Assembly: GCA_021613335.1 (NCBI GenBank) | Contig: JAJTWR010000446.1 | Coordinates: forward strand, 187,501 to 251,500 | Length of the DNA: 64,000 nt | From: Whitmania pigra | Taxonomy: Eukaryota > Annelida > Clitellata > Hirudinida > Haemopidae | Direction of reading: 5' to 3' | Shown: in pieces, positions 19,101 to 30,363 of the stretch | Layout: the number at the start of each line of letters is the position of its first letter | How positions within the stretch are numbered: the stretch's first letter is position 1 | Position numbers and translations under genes: made by a program | Notes under the pieces: generated by a model | Told to the model about the DNA's origin: nothing | The model's input: the letters and a program-made list of their open reading frames with translations, nothing else | The model's database searches: none

Positions 19101-21552
19101 CAGACCGAGGCAGGAAGACCAAGCATTGAACTTACTGAAAAAGACAAACATGCAAGCATCCATCGTGGACAACATCATCAGCAATGCTGAAATCATTTTC
19201 AAGGATCTTGAAATCAAACAAGGTCTGAAGATGTTAATAATGTAGCTATTTATGGACATTTAATTGAGTCACCAGGCTGTTTTTGCTGACTCAGAATCTC
19301 AGTAGATTTTTTTCAGAAAGTTTAAACAAATTAATTTCGTTATAGGTTTGTTGCATTTGAATATTGACAATCGATGAACAATTAGAATGATTAATGGGAT
19401 GATTATCATTATCAATTACTTGAATCACATGATGATGATGATGCATAATCACAACTTGATTAATTAGCTATTGCTTAATTACGATTGATGAGTTGCCACT
19501 TAATTATAGAAACATGCATTTTAATAAATGTGAATAAAATCAATTTAATTAAAGACTTGAAACCCAGTCGTCCAATGTCTTACGTGAATTCCCCTGCCAA
19601 GCTGATTTCGCTCGACGAAGCGCAAAAGATTTTCGGCGGAAGAAACAACAAGGACCTTCCTTCGCCTCTCGAGAAGGTTGCTGGAAGAGAGAGTCGACCT
19701 CTGCAGATTCATTCCATCATCAACGTGCCCAAGGGGTTTGTTTGTTGACGAGCTGTTGTCATTTGCTGCCTCGAATTTGTCAAAGAAAGGAGAACTTGAT
19801 TGATGCACTTTGTTGTAGGTTTGTCGGTAGAAAGAAAGCAGCACCACTGAAAGCAAAGTGGTTCACGAGTCATCAGGACCTGCCTAGTCTTGGTTCGCAA
19901 ATCTCTTTATCGGATCAATTATTAATTATTGGTTTAATTTTTGTTTAATTAATTACATTAAATTTTCATTATTTCCAGCAAAACCAGTCGAGATGACTGA
20001 TTTTAAGAGGATCGGAAGCTCAAAGAGAGGAGGCAATGCGGTGCAAAGTGGTTCTGTGAAAATGAATCAACCTCGCACGCCTTTTTCGGATTCATCGCCC
20101 GTCCGCACTCGGACCTCTCTCGGCGACGTCGTCGATTCCCCCGATGATTTTGGAGCCTGCAATCCCCTGTGCAACTCGGACCCAAACATCATGGAATCCG
20201 GTGACATCTTGGAAGAGGAATTCGCAATCGCCGAAGCTCAAAACGATCCCGAAGCGACTCAAGGGTGGGAGCCCGGAACCCCAGTTATGAAGCTTTTACC
20301 TTCTCCAAAACTTGATTTAAAATTAGCGAAAGAAGACTTGACAAAAACAAATCTACCTGAGAGTGTATCTTCGAGGGAGTCGTTCGAGAAAAAGATGAAT
20401 CCTGATTCTAAGCATGAAAATCAAACAAAAGTTTCCACCAAGAGAGAGCCTGGGACGATGTTGAAGAAAATGGAGATGTTTTTGCAAGGAGAGGTCATCG
20501 AAGAAGAAACTGATGCAGCACAAAAAGGCGGGTCGAACGACTTGATTGACAGAACACCTGCATCGATCATGTTGAGTACCCAACAAGAGAAGATTAAAGA
20601 AGACTGTTCAGTCATTATGAATGAATTGAAGAAATGGAAAGAAATGAGGGAGGCCAATCATTCAACAACCCAGACTTCAATTGCCAACACTAGCACCAGG
20701 AACTACCACAAGAGTCTTACGGCTTCGTTTTCTCTCAACCTACCAGAAAAAACAGACAATCTGATGAGTTCTGTAATCGGAGGAAGACTGGAACAATTAG
20801 CTTCTGTGGGTAATTCAGGGAAACAACCGACAGAAGGCAACATTAAAGCTGAAACTCCAAAGAAGCATGTCGACGAGTTCAAAAGGTCATCAGATTCAAA
20901 GGGTCTCCGTCCCTCCATCCAACAAACCAACCAGAACAATAGCACAATTGATTTCAACCCTCCTCCTGGCTGCTGTGGTTCTTCGTATGTCGAGAGGATT
21001 CTACCGGGGCAAAACATTGCCGGGAAGAATGTTATTAGGAGCAGTTTGTGCCATCAATCTGCTTTCTCGAAACAGAAGCAGGGTCACGAAGGGATGTCTT
21101 TTGTCTCTCAGAATCCTTGTAATACCAGTTATTTGCCTGATCACCCTACGTCTGTTAATCTTTCGTTGTCTTGCGGCGACCTCTTTGTTTCAAATCCTCC
21201 CAGTTTTGGGGCATTCCTCTCCTCTTCCTCTTCTGTTCCTAAAAGCAACAGCAACGAGAACATTTTCTCCCGCAGTTCGAGATCGTACAAGCGTCGTCAG
21301 GTCTCCCATTTGTCGACCAACCACAAGCCTTTATCCCTTCAATGGACCGATCAAAATTCTCGAAACGTTCCCACCAACACCGTTACTGAAGATCTTCAGA
21401 GACCCTCGATGAAACTTCATTATTCTTTCTCTGAAAAAATATCTCACAATTTGCAACCTGTGCAGGAGAAATTTGTCACTGTAATCAATTTGGATTCCCC
21501 CGAACAACGTCCGAACGTACAAACACCTGGTGCCACTGTGATTATGTTGTGA
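13178..21552 (+). CDS. ARHGAP32: PX-SH3-RhoGAP protein, ARHGAP32/33 type (15 exons)
   Basis: Exons: 13223-13378 (start at ATG 13178 or 13217 if this is the first coding exon), 13642-13866, 15582-15683, 16152-16277, 16499-16576, 16945-17038, 17468-17617, 18006-18108, 18322-18466, 18624-18706, 18790-18897, 19104-19222, 19555-19735, 19819-19892, 19979-21552. All phases join. The first exon's KECAHFHYEHV leads into a PX domain (exons 2-3). An SH3 domain follows (FEVGDIISIIEKPP, GYFPSECVELI). Next comes RhoGAP with the arginine finger in DGVYRLSG, plus MYFRELPNPLL and NLAIVWAPN. The product should stimulate GTP hydrolysis by Cdc42/Rac/Rho-type GTPases. The last exon encodes a Ser-rich, probably disordered 524-codon tail. 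Human ARHGAP32 and ARHGAP33 fit about equally. The N-terminus may be incomplete. Confidence 0.92.
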
Positions 21553-21727
21553 ACTTGAGCAACATTTGATCAACATTTACATGAAATTATTGCCTCTCCA
21601 GATGGTCATCAAAGTGCACTTAATTCATCATTTTATTGCAATCTCCTCAGCAGTGCTTAAACAGATGTTATCGTCCAACCATTCTTGCACTTTGATTGAA
21701 ATTAATCAAAAACTTTCAGACTTTTGT

Positions 21728-21990
21728 TTTACATTTTTGTTTCTGAGACTTTTATGTTAATTTTAAAGCAATTTTATCAGATCTGCATTAAATCTTTGGA
21801 ACAATGTTGACAATGTATGCAAATGTTTTCAACGTAAATAGCATTGGGAAACCGTGATCATGATCACGTTGATAATTGGCTATGTACTTTTTAAATTATA
21901 CAATTGCAACTTTGGCTGGGCTTAATAATAAGTGGGTTCAAAATCCAGTCAGTTAAAACGAGTTGAAGGTTTCAAAAGCTGAAGTGTTAT
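21728..21990 (+). repeat. Dispersed repeat, copy A (pair with 28935-29150)
   Basis: The sequence from TTTTTGTTTCTGAGACTTTTATG through TTGATAATTGGCTATGTACT to AATAAGTGGGTTCAAAATCCAGT closely matches 28935-29150 in the same orientation, with small indels and scattered substitutions. It begins about 175 bp after the RhoGAP stop, so it may lie in that gene's 3' untranslated region. It could be an old transposable element or a duplicated segment; there are no obvious termini. Confidence 0.75.
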
Positions 21991-23100
21991 GACAGAGAAT
22001 AAAGGCTGTTTTCAGTACCGTTTTCTGAATTTCAATTTAAATAAAAGATTCAAAACATCTTATTCATTGGCACTGACTCTTAAAAACAAAACATGGGTAG
22101 GAAGACGAACAGAAATCTATGTAACCATTTGACAAGGACAGTTCATCAGAGTCAACAGTGTAAAAGACTCTGGTATCAAAATGTTCCTACAACATAAAGG
22201 TTACATAAAACCAATTTAGTTATTCTTGATAAACATATGAACAGAGTCAATCCATCTGAGTCAAAGCAGCAAGAAAGAGGCCACCAAAAAACAGACCAAG
22301 ACCCCAATAACATCATTAAGTTTACAAACAGGAGGACATGGTAACTGCAGCCATTGTTAACCATGACTTAATCTTCTGTGTCAACCAAGCTCTGCAATGT
22401 TAACACAATCTTCAAATATTAGCATTAAATATCATTTTTATATTGCTGGCTTTATTTGGCATTGACACACCATAAAATAGCCTGCTTGTTCACCACGTCC
22501 TGACCCTCATATTGTGGGTAGTTGCTGTTTTCCCATCGCAATTGATGCTTGCACAAACTAAGAAAAGTAAATTCCTACTAGTTGTTGTAATAATCAAATT
22601 AAAATAATTGATTTATTTTAAATATATTTTTAAATCTGACTATTTGACTATTCGATTAAGTGAAATTTTAATTGGCATCCGACACTGACATAATGGCAAA
22701 GCACGACCGTAAAGCGAGCCTACAACTAATTCTTCTTTATTGAACTTATAACGTTTATGTGATACTTCACATGCTTCCTTCATCTTCGCAAATTTAGGTG
22801 ACCAGACTATTACTCAAATGGGGGTTAGCTCACATGGCAGTTGCTCATGAGATTATTGCAGAACACCACAGCTGATTTTAGGTCAATAAATATGCAGGAT
22901 TCTATGCTCATGGGAGCTAGGTGAGACTGATCGTTGCACAGTCTGTTCTTTGAGAACGAACGCTCCATCACTTATCTTGGCTCAAATATATCTCTTACGT
23001 TCAATATCATGTTTCTGAGAATATTGGTGTAATTTCTAGAATTCAGCCATTTATTGACACAAAAGTAGCTCTTCTGTTATATTTCTCTCTTATTATCCCT
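21991..23100. other. Intergenic, no supported gene
   Basis: AT-rich sequence without a convincing exon. A minus-strand frame at 22364-22176 has no recognisable motif and no splice support. Confidence 0.4.
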
Positions 23101-23154
23101 TATCTAACTTAATCCAATAAAATATGAGCATCTGCAACACTTCATTTACGTCAA

Positions 23155-23760
23155 TTGATTGTATTGCAAAAATGGATTGTACGAATAATTTTCTTCCTAT
23201 CATCTTTGTCATCAACCGCCTCTGCATTCTCTAACAATACTCTGTTAAATATATCACAAATTCGTAATTTACAAATTGCTCTTTTTATGTTTTTGTATGA
23301 ATTGAATTCTCTTCCCAAAATATTCCCTAGTTTTTTTCATATCAAACAGCAACTATTACAGTCCTTCAAACGTAATGCACATGAATATAGTTCTTCTTTT
23401 TCTAAATTTCACATTATTCAATGTTATGGATCAACACTTTACTCCTCCACACCTTCATACATCAGAGATCTAATTCAGTTAAACACATGCCCTTTCAAAT
23501 TACTTTATTTATTATTCCCAATGTCGTGCAAACAATATTTATTGAGTGGAATTGTATAGCTTATGATTTTATATAAACTACTTTTAGGGTCAGTCCGACA
23601 GCGGAAGCGAGTGCTTCTTTAAGCTCTTTGCTCTTTGGTTTTATTTAAATTTATTTAGTGCTTTCGCTTTTTGTTTTTTCTATGTATATAACGGCTTGTT
23701 TGCTTGATTCAGTAAACTCATGAACCAATTAAAGAAAATGAATTAAATACACCCATGTAT
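23155..23760 (+). mobile_element. Decayed LINE 3' end (RT C-terminal fragment)
   Basis: The 134-residue frame (23155-23559) has the pattern found downstream of the reverse transcriptase domain in CR1/Jockey-like LINEs: an LQKWIVRII start, a hydrophobic NLQIALFMFLYELNSLPKIF helix, then SFKRNAHEYSSSFSKF. The frame is short and isolated, with an AT-rich tail after it (about 23560-23760), as expected for a 5'-truncated copy. Lineage assignment is tentative. Confidence 0.55.
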
Positions 23761-23939
23761 TTAATCCAATTAAATATATTTTATTAAGTGGCTTTAACTA
23801 TTATTATATTGATATTTAACAATATTATTGACATAACATTAGGAAAAATCATTTCTGAAAAGATAAAAAAAAACTTTAAAAAAGGATCTTCAAAAAATCT
23901 GATTGCGCCTCTATTTGCACTTGATTCAATGAAACGGAA

Positions 23940-24730
23940 ATGTACTATAATAATCGCCACATTTTTAAGAGTTTTGCCCAACCTCATTGGGTTCAGTATC
24001 TGGCCAATGTTCCCGGGCTCCAACGAGAAGCAAGGTGAGTGTTTTGGGATAATTTTATTATGTGATTAACGTGCATTTTATTTACTAGTTAATTCTTAAA
24101 AACTTCGTTTCGAGAAGCTTTTGGGTGAATTTGATGGAGACAAAGGGCTACATGCAGTTTCCGCCTAGTGCTGGCCACTTGACACTCGCCAAATGTACCA
24201 TCCACTCTCCACTATCCAGACTAAAGTACGTATCAAATGTACATCACGGTGTGACTTTAAAAATCACTGCGCGGCATTTGGAAACTGCTGCCCGGAGTTT
24301 TCTTGTCAAGTGCGCGGCCCCGATATCTAGAGGGAACGTTGCATTATTGAGTTCAAATGTACTTGGGGAAAGTTTAATCACGTCTTTGTTCTTTGTATTA
24401 AGAAAATATTACAATTAGAATTGATTCAGTATTTATACAGATAACTTACAATTTAACGCGAGATCTTGAAATCAACACTTTATGTAGGACGTAATGGAAT
24501 TAATAAAATAATGACGCCTGCAAATGCTTTCTTTCTTAATTAATTAAGCATTTGATCAGAAAGCATAAAATATGTTCTTGCATTTTCTTGTAGAACTCGT
24601 CACATCGGAAACCGCCCTCGATTCCCAAAAATATTACACAATGTTCACTTCATGCCAATGCTTCAGTCGTTTCCTCATGAATTTGTCACTCTCATCTTCC
24701 CCAACCTTCACGAAGTCATTGCAATACATA
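23940..24730 (+). pseudogene. Degraded stretch with RhoGEF DH-like fragment
   Basis: After a good acceptor (TTTTCTTGTAG, about 24588) one frame begins ELVTSETA. A second frame then continues KILHNVHFMPML, FPHEFVTLIFPNLHEV and IAIHSQF. Together these resemble the start of a Dbl-homology domain of the ARHGEF1/11/12 group, but split across two frames. Upstream, 23960-24035 could encode HIFKSFAQPHW...GLQREAR ending at a GTGAGT donor, and 24240-24320 a Cys-rich run (CDFKNHCAAFGNCC). I cannot join these into a gene, and copia gag sequence follows immediately. It is most likely a pseudogene or gene remnant. Confidence 0.3.
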
Positions 24731-24759
24731 GTCAGTTCGAGCTTAAGGTTTTTTTTATT

Positions 24760-25440
24760 CAAACATCTAGATGCGAATAATTATAGCAAGTGGAAATTTT
24801 TGATAAAAAACTTTCTGATTGATGCCGGTTTATGGGATTGCATAGGACCAAGAGAAGGCCAGATAATAGATCTCGACAAGAGGACGCTTGCCAAGATTAA
24901 TCTAAGTTTAAAGCCTTCTGTTGCCAAAATAATCAATAAGTGTGAAACAGCGCTGCAAGCGTGGAACTCTCTTCAAAGAATTTGAAAGGAACACCGTAAT
25001 CAGGAGGATACAGTTGTATTCATGTTTATTCAGCACGAAGTTTGAAATTTTTTCTAGCATGAATTAATATATTGACAAATTCTGGAAATATGTGAACAAT
25101 TAGAAAACTTAGGAAAACCTTTTCATGATAATGTCATTGTGGCTATAACCTTCGGCGGCCTTCCAGAAACCTTCACATCTTTGATTTTAGAGATCCAAGG
25201 TTCTCAGCAGGACACTTCTGTGGAATTTGCGAAGCAGTTACTAATGCAGGATGGCGTAAAGGATTTGGGGTATCCAAACAGAATCAAGCCGAGGGTGCAT
25301 TCAGCAGCAAAGCAGTGAAGAATGGTCCCAGATGCTTCAGTTGTGGAAATTATGGCCATATTAGAAAAGATTGCCCAAAAGTCAAGAATTCCAAAAAGAA
25401 AAATAAGCAGATTAAAGCTAGGTCAAATATAGCTATTTTG
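24760..25440 (+). mobile_element. Ty1/copia gag fragment, frame-broken
   Basis: LDANNYSKWKFLIKNFLIDAGLWDCI, then INLSLKPSVAKIINKC and TALQAWNSLQ, match the N-terminal Gag region of copia elements. The frame stops at 24983 and continues in other frames with FGGLPETFTSLILEIQ. A zinc knuckle of CX2CX4HX4C spacing (CFSCGNYGHIRKDC, about 25331-25372) is followed by Lys-rich sequence. No protease, integrase or reverse transcriptase follows and no LTRs are seen. This is a truncated, decayed copy. Confidence 0.8.
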
Positions 25441-25956
25441 CAGCCAAAACATCATTATAGGCACATTTAGGCACTGTTTGATAAAAAAGACAAAAGGCGA
25501 TGATAGATAATTTCGGACGCTATTTTGATTTGTGTATATCCTTAACTAGTGCTCGTAAGTAAATGTTTAGCTAACTTAATAATAGCTTTTTGTTTTAAGG
25601 ATGGTGAGACGTTAAAACATGTCACTTTTGTGGAACAACAATTTAATTTTTTAACAGTATTTCAAATTTAATCGTTTGTAATTTTCAATAAAATGAACAT
25701 TTTTCCATTTCACTTTTAAAAACAAAGTAGTTGTGAAATAACTCTTTGCAACAACAATCAATTCATTTTGTTAATAGTTTATTTGCTAGTTATACAAGTA
25801 AGCAATTCCGTAATCAGAATCAGAATCGATATCATTATAAGAGTCAACATTGCCCAGGGAACAGCTTAAAGCGAAGTAAAGTTCTTCGGTGGTTACCTTT
25901 AAAATATGTGCAATGGCATTTAACAAAAAAGAAAACAAAAAATAGTTTTTACAAGC

Positions 25957-28430
25957 TCATATCTTGTGACTCAGAAACCAAATTTTAAGATATCGTACCT
26001 CAAATTGTTCCCCATTCAACATCTTAAGTAGGTCTTCCATCAAATAATCGTGATGCTTCGGCATAAGCAAGAAAGGACTGAAATAAATAAAATCAGGTAG
26101 CTATATTTTATATTATTTTTATGTTAACTGTATTTTGTTGATTGTAAGGGTCGTGTTTAAGCATTTTGGAATGAATTTATCAGTTACTCACCACATCTTC
26201 ATAGCGATGTGAACGCGCCTAGGTAAAAATCCTCGTTTTGACGGATCAAGCAATGCTTCAATGAAATAATCCTTAATTCGATTTGTTTCGAGTTTACCTC
26301 TGAAAACCACTGCCTCACAAAGCTCGGGAAATTTTTCTAACTATAATATTTTAAAAGACTTAAAAAAAAGACATGAATTATTTAAAACTCTAGTTATACC
26401 ATAAGAATATCCGCACTCATTAAAAATGCAGTGTGCAGTATCGACATCACTTGAAGAGATTTTATGAAGTCATCAAAGTAAAGATGCCTCTCAATTGTTA
26501 AATCTGGTTCTTCTGATGTTTTCTCATTTTGCCTCTCCTCATTTTTCAATTTCAAGGAATATTCAATTTTTTCATGCGTCTGCTGAAAATTTGAATTCTG
26601 GACCAAATCCGTCCGAATATTTTCTAATAGATATGGCTCGAAGCTGTAACTATGATATTTTTCTATTTCGTTCCATGAATCTTCTGGAAACATGATACGC
26701 TTAAATAAAAAGTAAAGTTTAAGCAATGAATAGGACGCGGTGTAAAAAGATTACCATAAAAAAACCTCACATCATAAAATGTACTTAAGTGATATTGGAA
26801 TGTCCGGACCAAATCCTCGACAAAGCCCAATAAGTGAATTCCAGTTGTTTTTCCTTTATTTCCACTCGCCAAGTCGCGAAATTTTGACATTGTCTAATAA
26901 AGATCAATCAAAATAATAGAGTAAAATAATAGTTTAGAGACCATCTCATCTAACGTCCTGTTGCACAAACATTAGTTTACTTTTAATTCAAAAAGGGTTA
27001 AAAATATGTTAAATGATAAATGTATACAACATTGAATAGAATTATGTAAAGAATCACGTTACCGTTGAACATTGAGCTCTTATGAAAGACTCTAGGAGTT
27101 TAAGTTTTTCATTTTCATTTTTCGCAGACATGAAGTATGAGAAAAGATGATCCACAATTACGTTAAAGTTTACGTAAGTGTTTAGTTCCTCTAAGCGTGT
27201 AATATATGATTCAGGATCAAGCTGTAAAAATGTGCAGGGTTGAAAACACCTCTTAAATGAGAAGAATTGGTGTTTTTAAAATAAAAGTAATAATAATAAA
27301 TTACAACGGTAATATTCTTTTGATAACGTTATGTGCTTTTAATTATCAAACAAAAGCGCTTAGAAAGACCTTCCATGCTGAGAATTTGAACTCCAAAAGA
27401 CTTCTGCAAGAACTTATATCAAAACGCTCAAGAATACGTTCAGCTGATGAATAAGTTATTCTTGTTTAGTGTATTAAATTTACATTAATTTGATGTTTAC
27501 TATATCCGTACAAATATTATATAAATAAATTAAATTAATATTTGAAACATTTATTTATTTAGTTAATCCCCATATGATAACATTTAAATTAAGCTCTTAC
27601 ATTGACGAGTCAACCAGGACGAAATTCTCCGCTTTTCTGGGCATTTTGTCTGTGGGATGTTCCTTAATTTCCACATCCGTTCGGTGATCAATAAAAAGTC
27701 TTCCATGATCTTACCATTGAAAAAAAAGAGAATAGTAAGAATCTGAAAAAAGTTTATGATAAATTTTGATGTTTAATTTGCAGCCGATCTATAAATATCC
27801 TTGTCTTTACCGCACTCCTCGTTCTCTCTCAAACTTCCATTAAATGATTCTTTGCGCAGAGGACTGCCATCAATTTCACTGCTAAACATAGGCACGTAAG
27901 GTTACATCTTCGTATTAACCGGGCAGCGTACCTGTAAACCATTGACCAGTTAATAGTTTTGTTAACGAAATAAACGAATTGAACCTGGATTTTTTACATA
28001 CTCTATGAAATCTGTTTCTGAAAGTATGTCAACCTCTGAATGATCAATTAACTGAAACAATGTTTCAAGCACAAGATGATTTGGTATTTCCTGTACCCGT
28101 GAATCATAATTTTAAATGCTAATTATTATTCCAGCGTTTTCTAAACTATGTGTTACTTTTACCGTTATATTCTGCCGCTCTAAACACCAAAACAACGCAA
28201 CTAAGGAAGTCGTCAAAATCTTTTTTGTTGTCTCTCCGATGGTTCCTAGAAATTGTAAATAAAAAAAAGTTTCATTACAAAATAATGTTCATTACAATGC
28301 ATCATAAACATGTCAAACACAAATAACTAACGCGACTTGACCAAAGATGCACTTTGGATATTGCCAGGCATTAAATCATCAATTTCAGAAAGAGTCGGAT
28401 CTGAAAGTCTTGGTAAGAGGGAACTGAAAC
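25957..28430 (-). CDS. Unidentified multi-exon helical protein
   Basis: A chain of minus-strand exons with good splice sites. The best supported, with phases that join, are about 27742-27601, 27443-27370, 27221-27063, 26893-26771, 26699-26400, 26340-26192 and 26077-25957 (stop 25959-25957). Less certain upstream exons lie near 28426-28334 (SLLPRLSDPTLSEIDDL), 28255-28165 (TTKKILTTSLVALFWCLE), 28095-28015 (IPNHLVLETLFQLIDHSEV) and 27882-27815. The protein is rich in amphipathic helices, for example LEELNTYVNFNVIVDHLF and RIKDYFIEALLDPSKRGFLP, and has no signal peptide or catalytic motif I recognise. A helical-repeat scaffold is possible. I cannot name the family, and the 5' end is undefined. 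Confidence 0.6.
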
Positions 28431-28506
28431 AAATTAAAAAAAATCAGGCATCGTTCGGTAATAATTGTTATAACAAGCTTAGCTTTTTTTGCGTCTAGTT
28501 TAAAAT

Positions 28507-28548
28507 CAGGGAGACCGTTGTCCCCTTCCCCCTTAAATTACGTCCCTG
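28507..28548. repeat. hAT-like terminal sequence fragment
   Basis: CCCCCTTAAATTACGTCCCTG resembles an inverted hAT terminus (CAGGGACGTAATTT). The same end occurs at about 51794-51814 (CCCCCAAATTACGTCCCTG). The short CAGGG...CCCTG structure here suggests a nearly completely deleted element. I see no clear 8-bp target duplication. Confidence 0.4.
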
Positions 28549-28934
28549 AATTTGATTGTCTAGTTAATAATCTAAAAATCTAAAATAGTATTTTTTGGTT
28601 TTAACATTACTTTTCAATTTTTTTCAAGGTTTTGTTTAATTAATAAGTACCTTTCTCAATTGTTGGTATGTTGTAAATTAATATATTAGAACTATGGTAA
28701 AAAGAATTACATTAAAAGAAAATTTAACCACTTCTTTGAGATAAATGGCACTAAAAATTGTGACGCTTTGGATTTTTGCTGAATTTAAAAGCTTATAAAA
28801 CATAAACTATCAAATATAATCGAATATAACTAGGAATGTATGTAGGCAATAGCAGTTTAAATGTGGTTTTAAAACATTATTTATTAAACAAGTTTAGTTT
28901 TCAAAATGTTTCAGGCGTTTGATTTTTTTTATTT

Positions 28935-29150
28935 TTGTTTCTGGGACTTTGATGTTATTTTCAGGCAATTTGATCAAATCTACATTAAATCTTTGGTACA
29001 ATGTACGCAAATGTTTTCAAAGTAAATGGCTTCGTGATCAATATCATGTTCATAATTGGCTATGTACTATTAAATTATAGACTTGTAACGTTGCTGGACT
29101 TAATAAGTGGGTTTGAAATCCAGTTAAAACAAGTTTGAGGATATGCACCT
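28935..29150 (+). repeat. Dispersed repeat, copy B (pair with 21728-21990)
   Basis: It shares an ordered series of blocks with 21728-21990: TTTTTGTTTCTGGGACTTTGATG, CATTAAATCTTTGG, GCAAATGTTTTCAA, ATAATTGGCTATGTACT, AATAAGTGGGTTTGAAATCCAG. It lies directly upstream of the tRNA-like SINE candidate. Confidence 0.75.
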
Positions 29151-29218
29151 GAATTGTGGGCGATTGTCTACACAGATGAAGGGCGAAATTTTGCTTCTCC
29201 GAAATGGCGTTCCTGACA

Positions 29219-29330
29219 CAACAATGGCGTGTAGGTTAGCCGAATGGGTTGGGTTCCCTCGTGCGACGGCGAGAGCAGCACTCGCAATGTGTCGTGTTCG
29301 TAACCCAGCCTGCCAGAGAGTGCCAGAGGG
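29219..29330 (+). mobile_element. tRNA-derived SINE candidate, copy 1
   Basis: GTAGGTTAGCCGAATGGGTT has an A-box-like start. GTGTTCGTAACCC has the position and form of a B box, and AGCCTGC can pair with GTAGGTT as a 7-bp acceptor stem. The whole block is repeated, diverged and inverted, at 58756-58882. A tRNA-derived SINE fits best; a tRNA pseudogene is an alternative. Confidence 0.6.
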
Positions 29331-30363
29331 TAGATAAGCAAATGGTAGATCGATTAGAAAGTTCCTCCACATGCTGCTAGCATACATATAGCACTCAGAA
29401 AATTATGTATATATTTAAATTAAAACATATAGTATTACCCTACAACCATCTGCAAGGCTTACAATTACTATATCAATACATTAATGAAGTAAATAAAAGC
29501 TATTGAAAATATTAAAATTAATAAGCCGTGAATCAACAAATTCATTCGCAAAACATTTCCTGATTAAAGTAACTTTAAACTTCACAAAACAAGAATAACA
29601 GGATGACAGCCACACAAAGTTATCGTCAATCCCTGCTCAAGTGCTTGGAGGAGCGTGAAAAAGTATCAAGAAAGTTGAAGTGCTGAGCGATAGCAGGAAG
29701 TATTTGTTGACACAGAGATTAACACTTTTATTGTATTTATCGCATTTTACGGTACTCCTTGTGATAAGACACTCTCATCCATCAGTCCATCAGTCCTGCT
29801 TTGAACTCCATTTTGGCCGTTGCTACTCAAACATTTACATTAAAAATAAATGCTTCTAAATATTTACCTTCTGTTGTTACAAGCTTCAAAGAAGCATGTC
29901 CATTAAGTTCATGACTGTTTTTTCCACAACATATTTATTCGCATGTTTATTGACAGTCAAATAATTATTCACGAAATGGCACAGTTTTATTGCACCTCTC
30001 CTCCTCATTGGGTGAACTTTCTTAGCCACTTATGACGTCATGTTCCTCGTGGTGCTTGACTCGTTGAAAATAATTTTCATTCATTAATTTGAAAGTCGAT
30101 CCCGATTGGTTGGCAAGGATTTGTGATCTTCCGTTCAGATTTGAAATATTTATCTGTTCGATATTCTAACCTCTGAACTATGATCCTTAATTTCATGTAC
30201 ATCAGCGGGCATCCTGGTGAGAGCTTGTGGTCTTTAAAACTGTTTCAATATTTATTTATTGTGCGCTACATTAATCGTTTGGATGTATTGTCATTCGAGG
30301 TACATTTAACAGAATTTTATAATTAATTCCTTTTAATTTATAGTTGAGTTTGTCAATATAAAC
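29331..30363. other. Intergenic, upstream of ETS gene
   Basis: AT-rich sequence without a convincing exon. It should contain the promoter of the ETS factor gene, but I see no individual element I can support. Confidence 0.4.

Noticed and set aside
24240..24330. Somatomedin-B-like Cys-rich exon
   Set aside because: Spacing only roughly fits, a stop follows immediately, and I cannot join it to a signal peptide or neighbouring exon.
29124..29387. 87-residue minus-strand ORF over the SINE candidate
   Set aside because: The tRNA-like landmarks on the plus strand and the second copy at 58.8 kb explain the sequence better than a protein.
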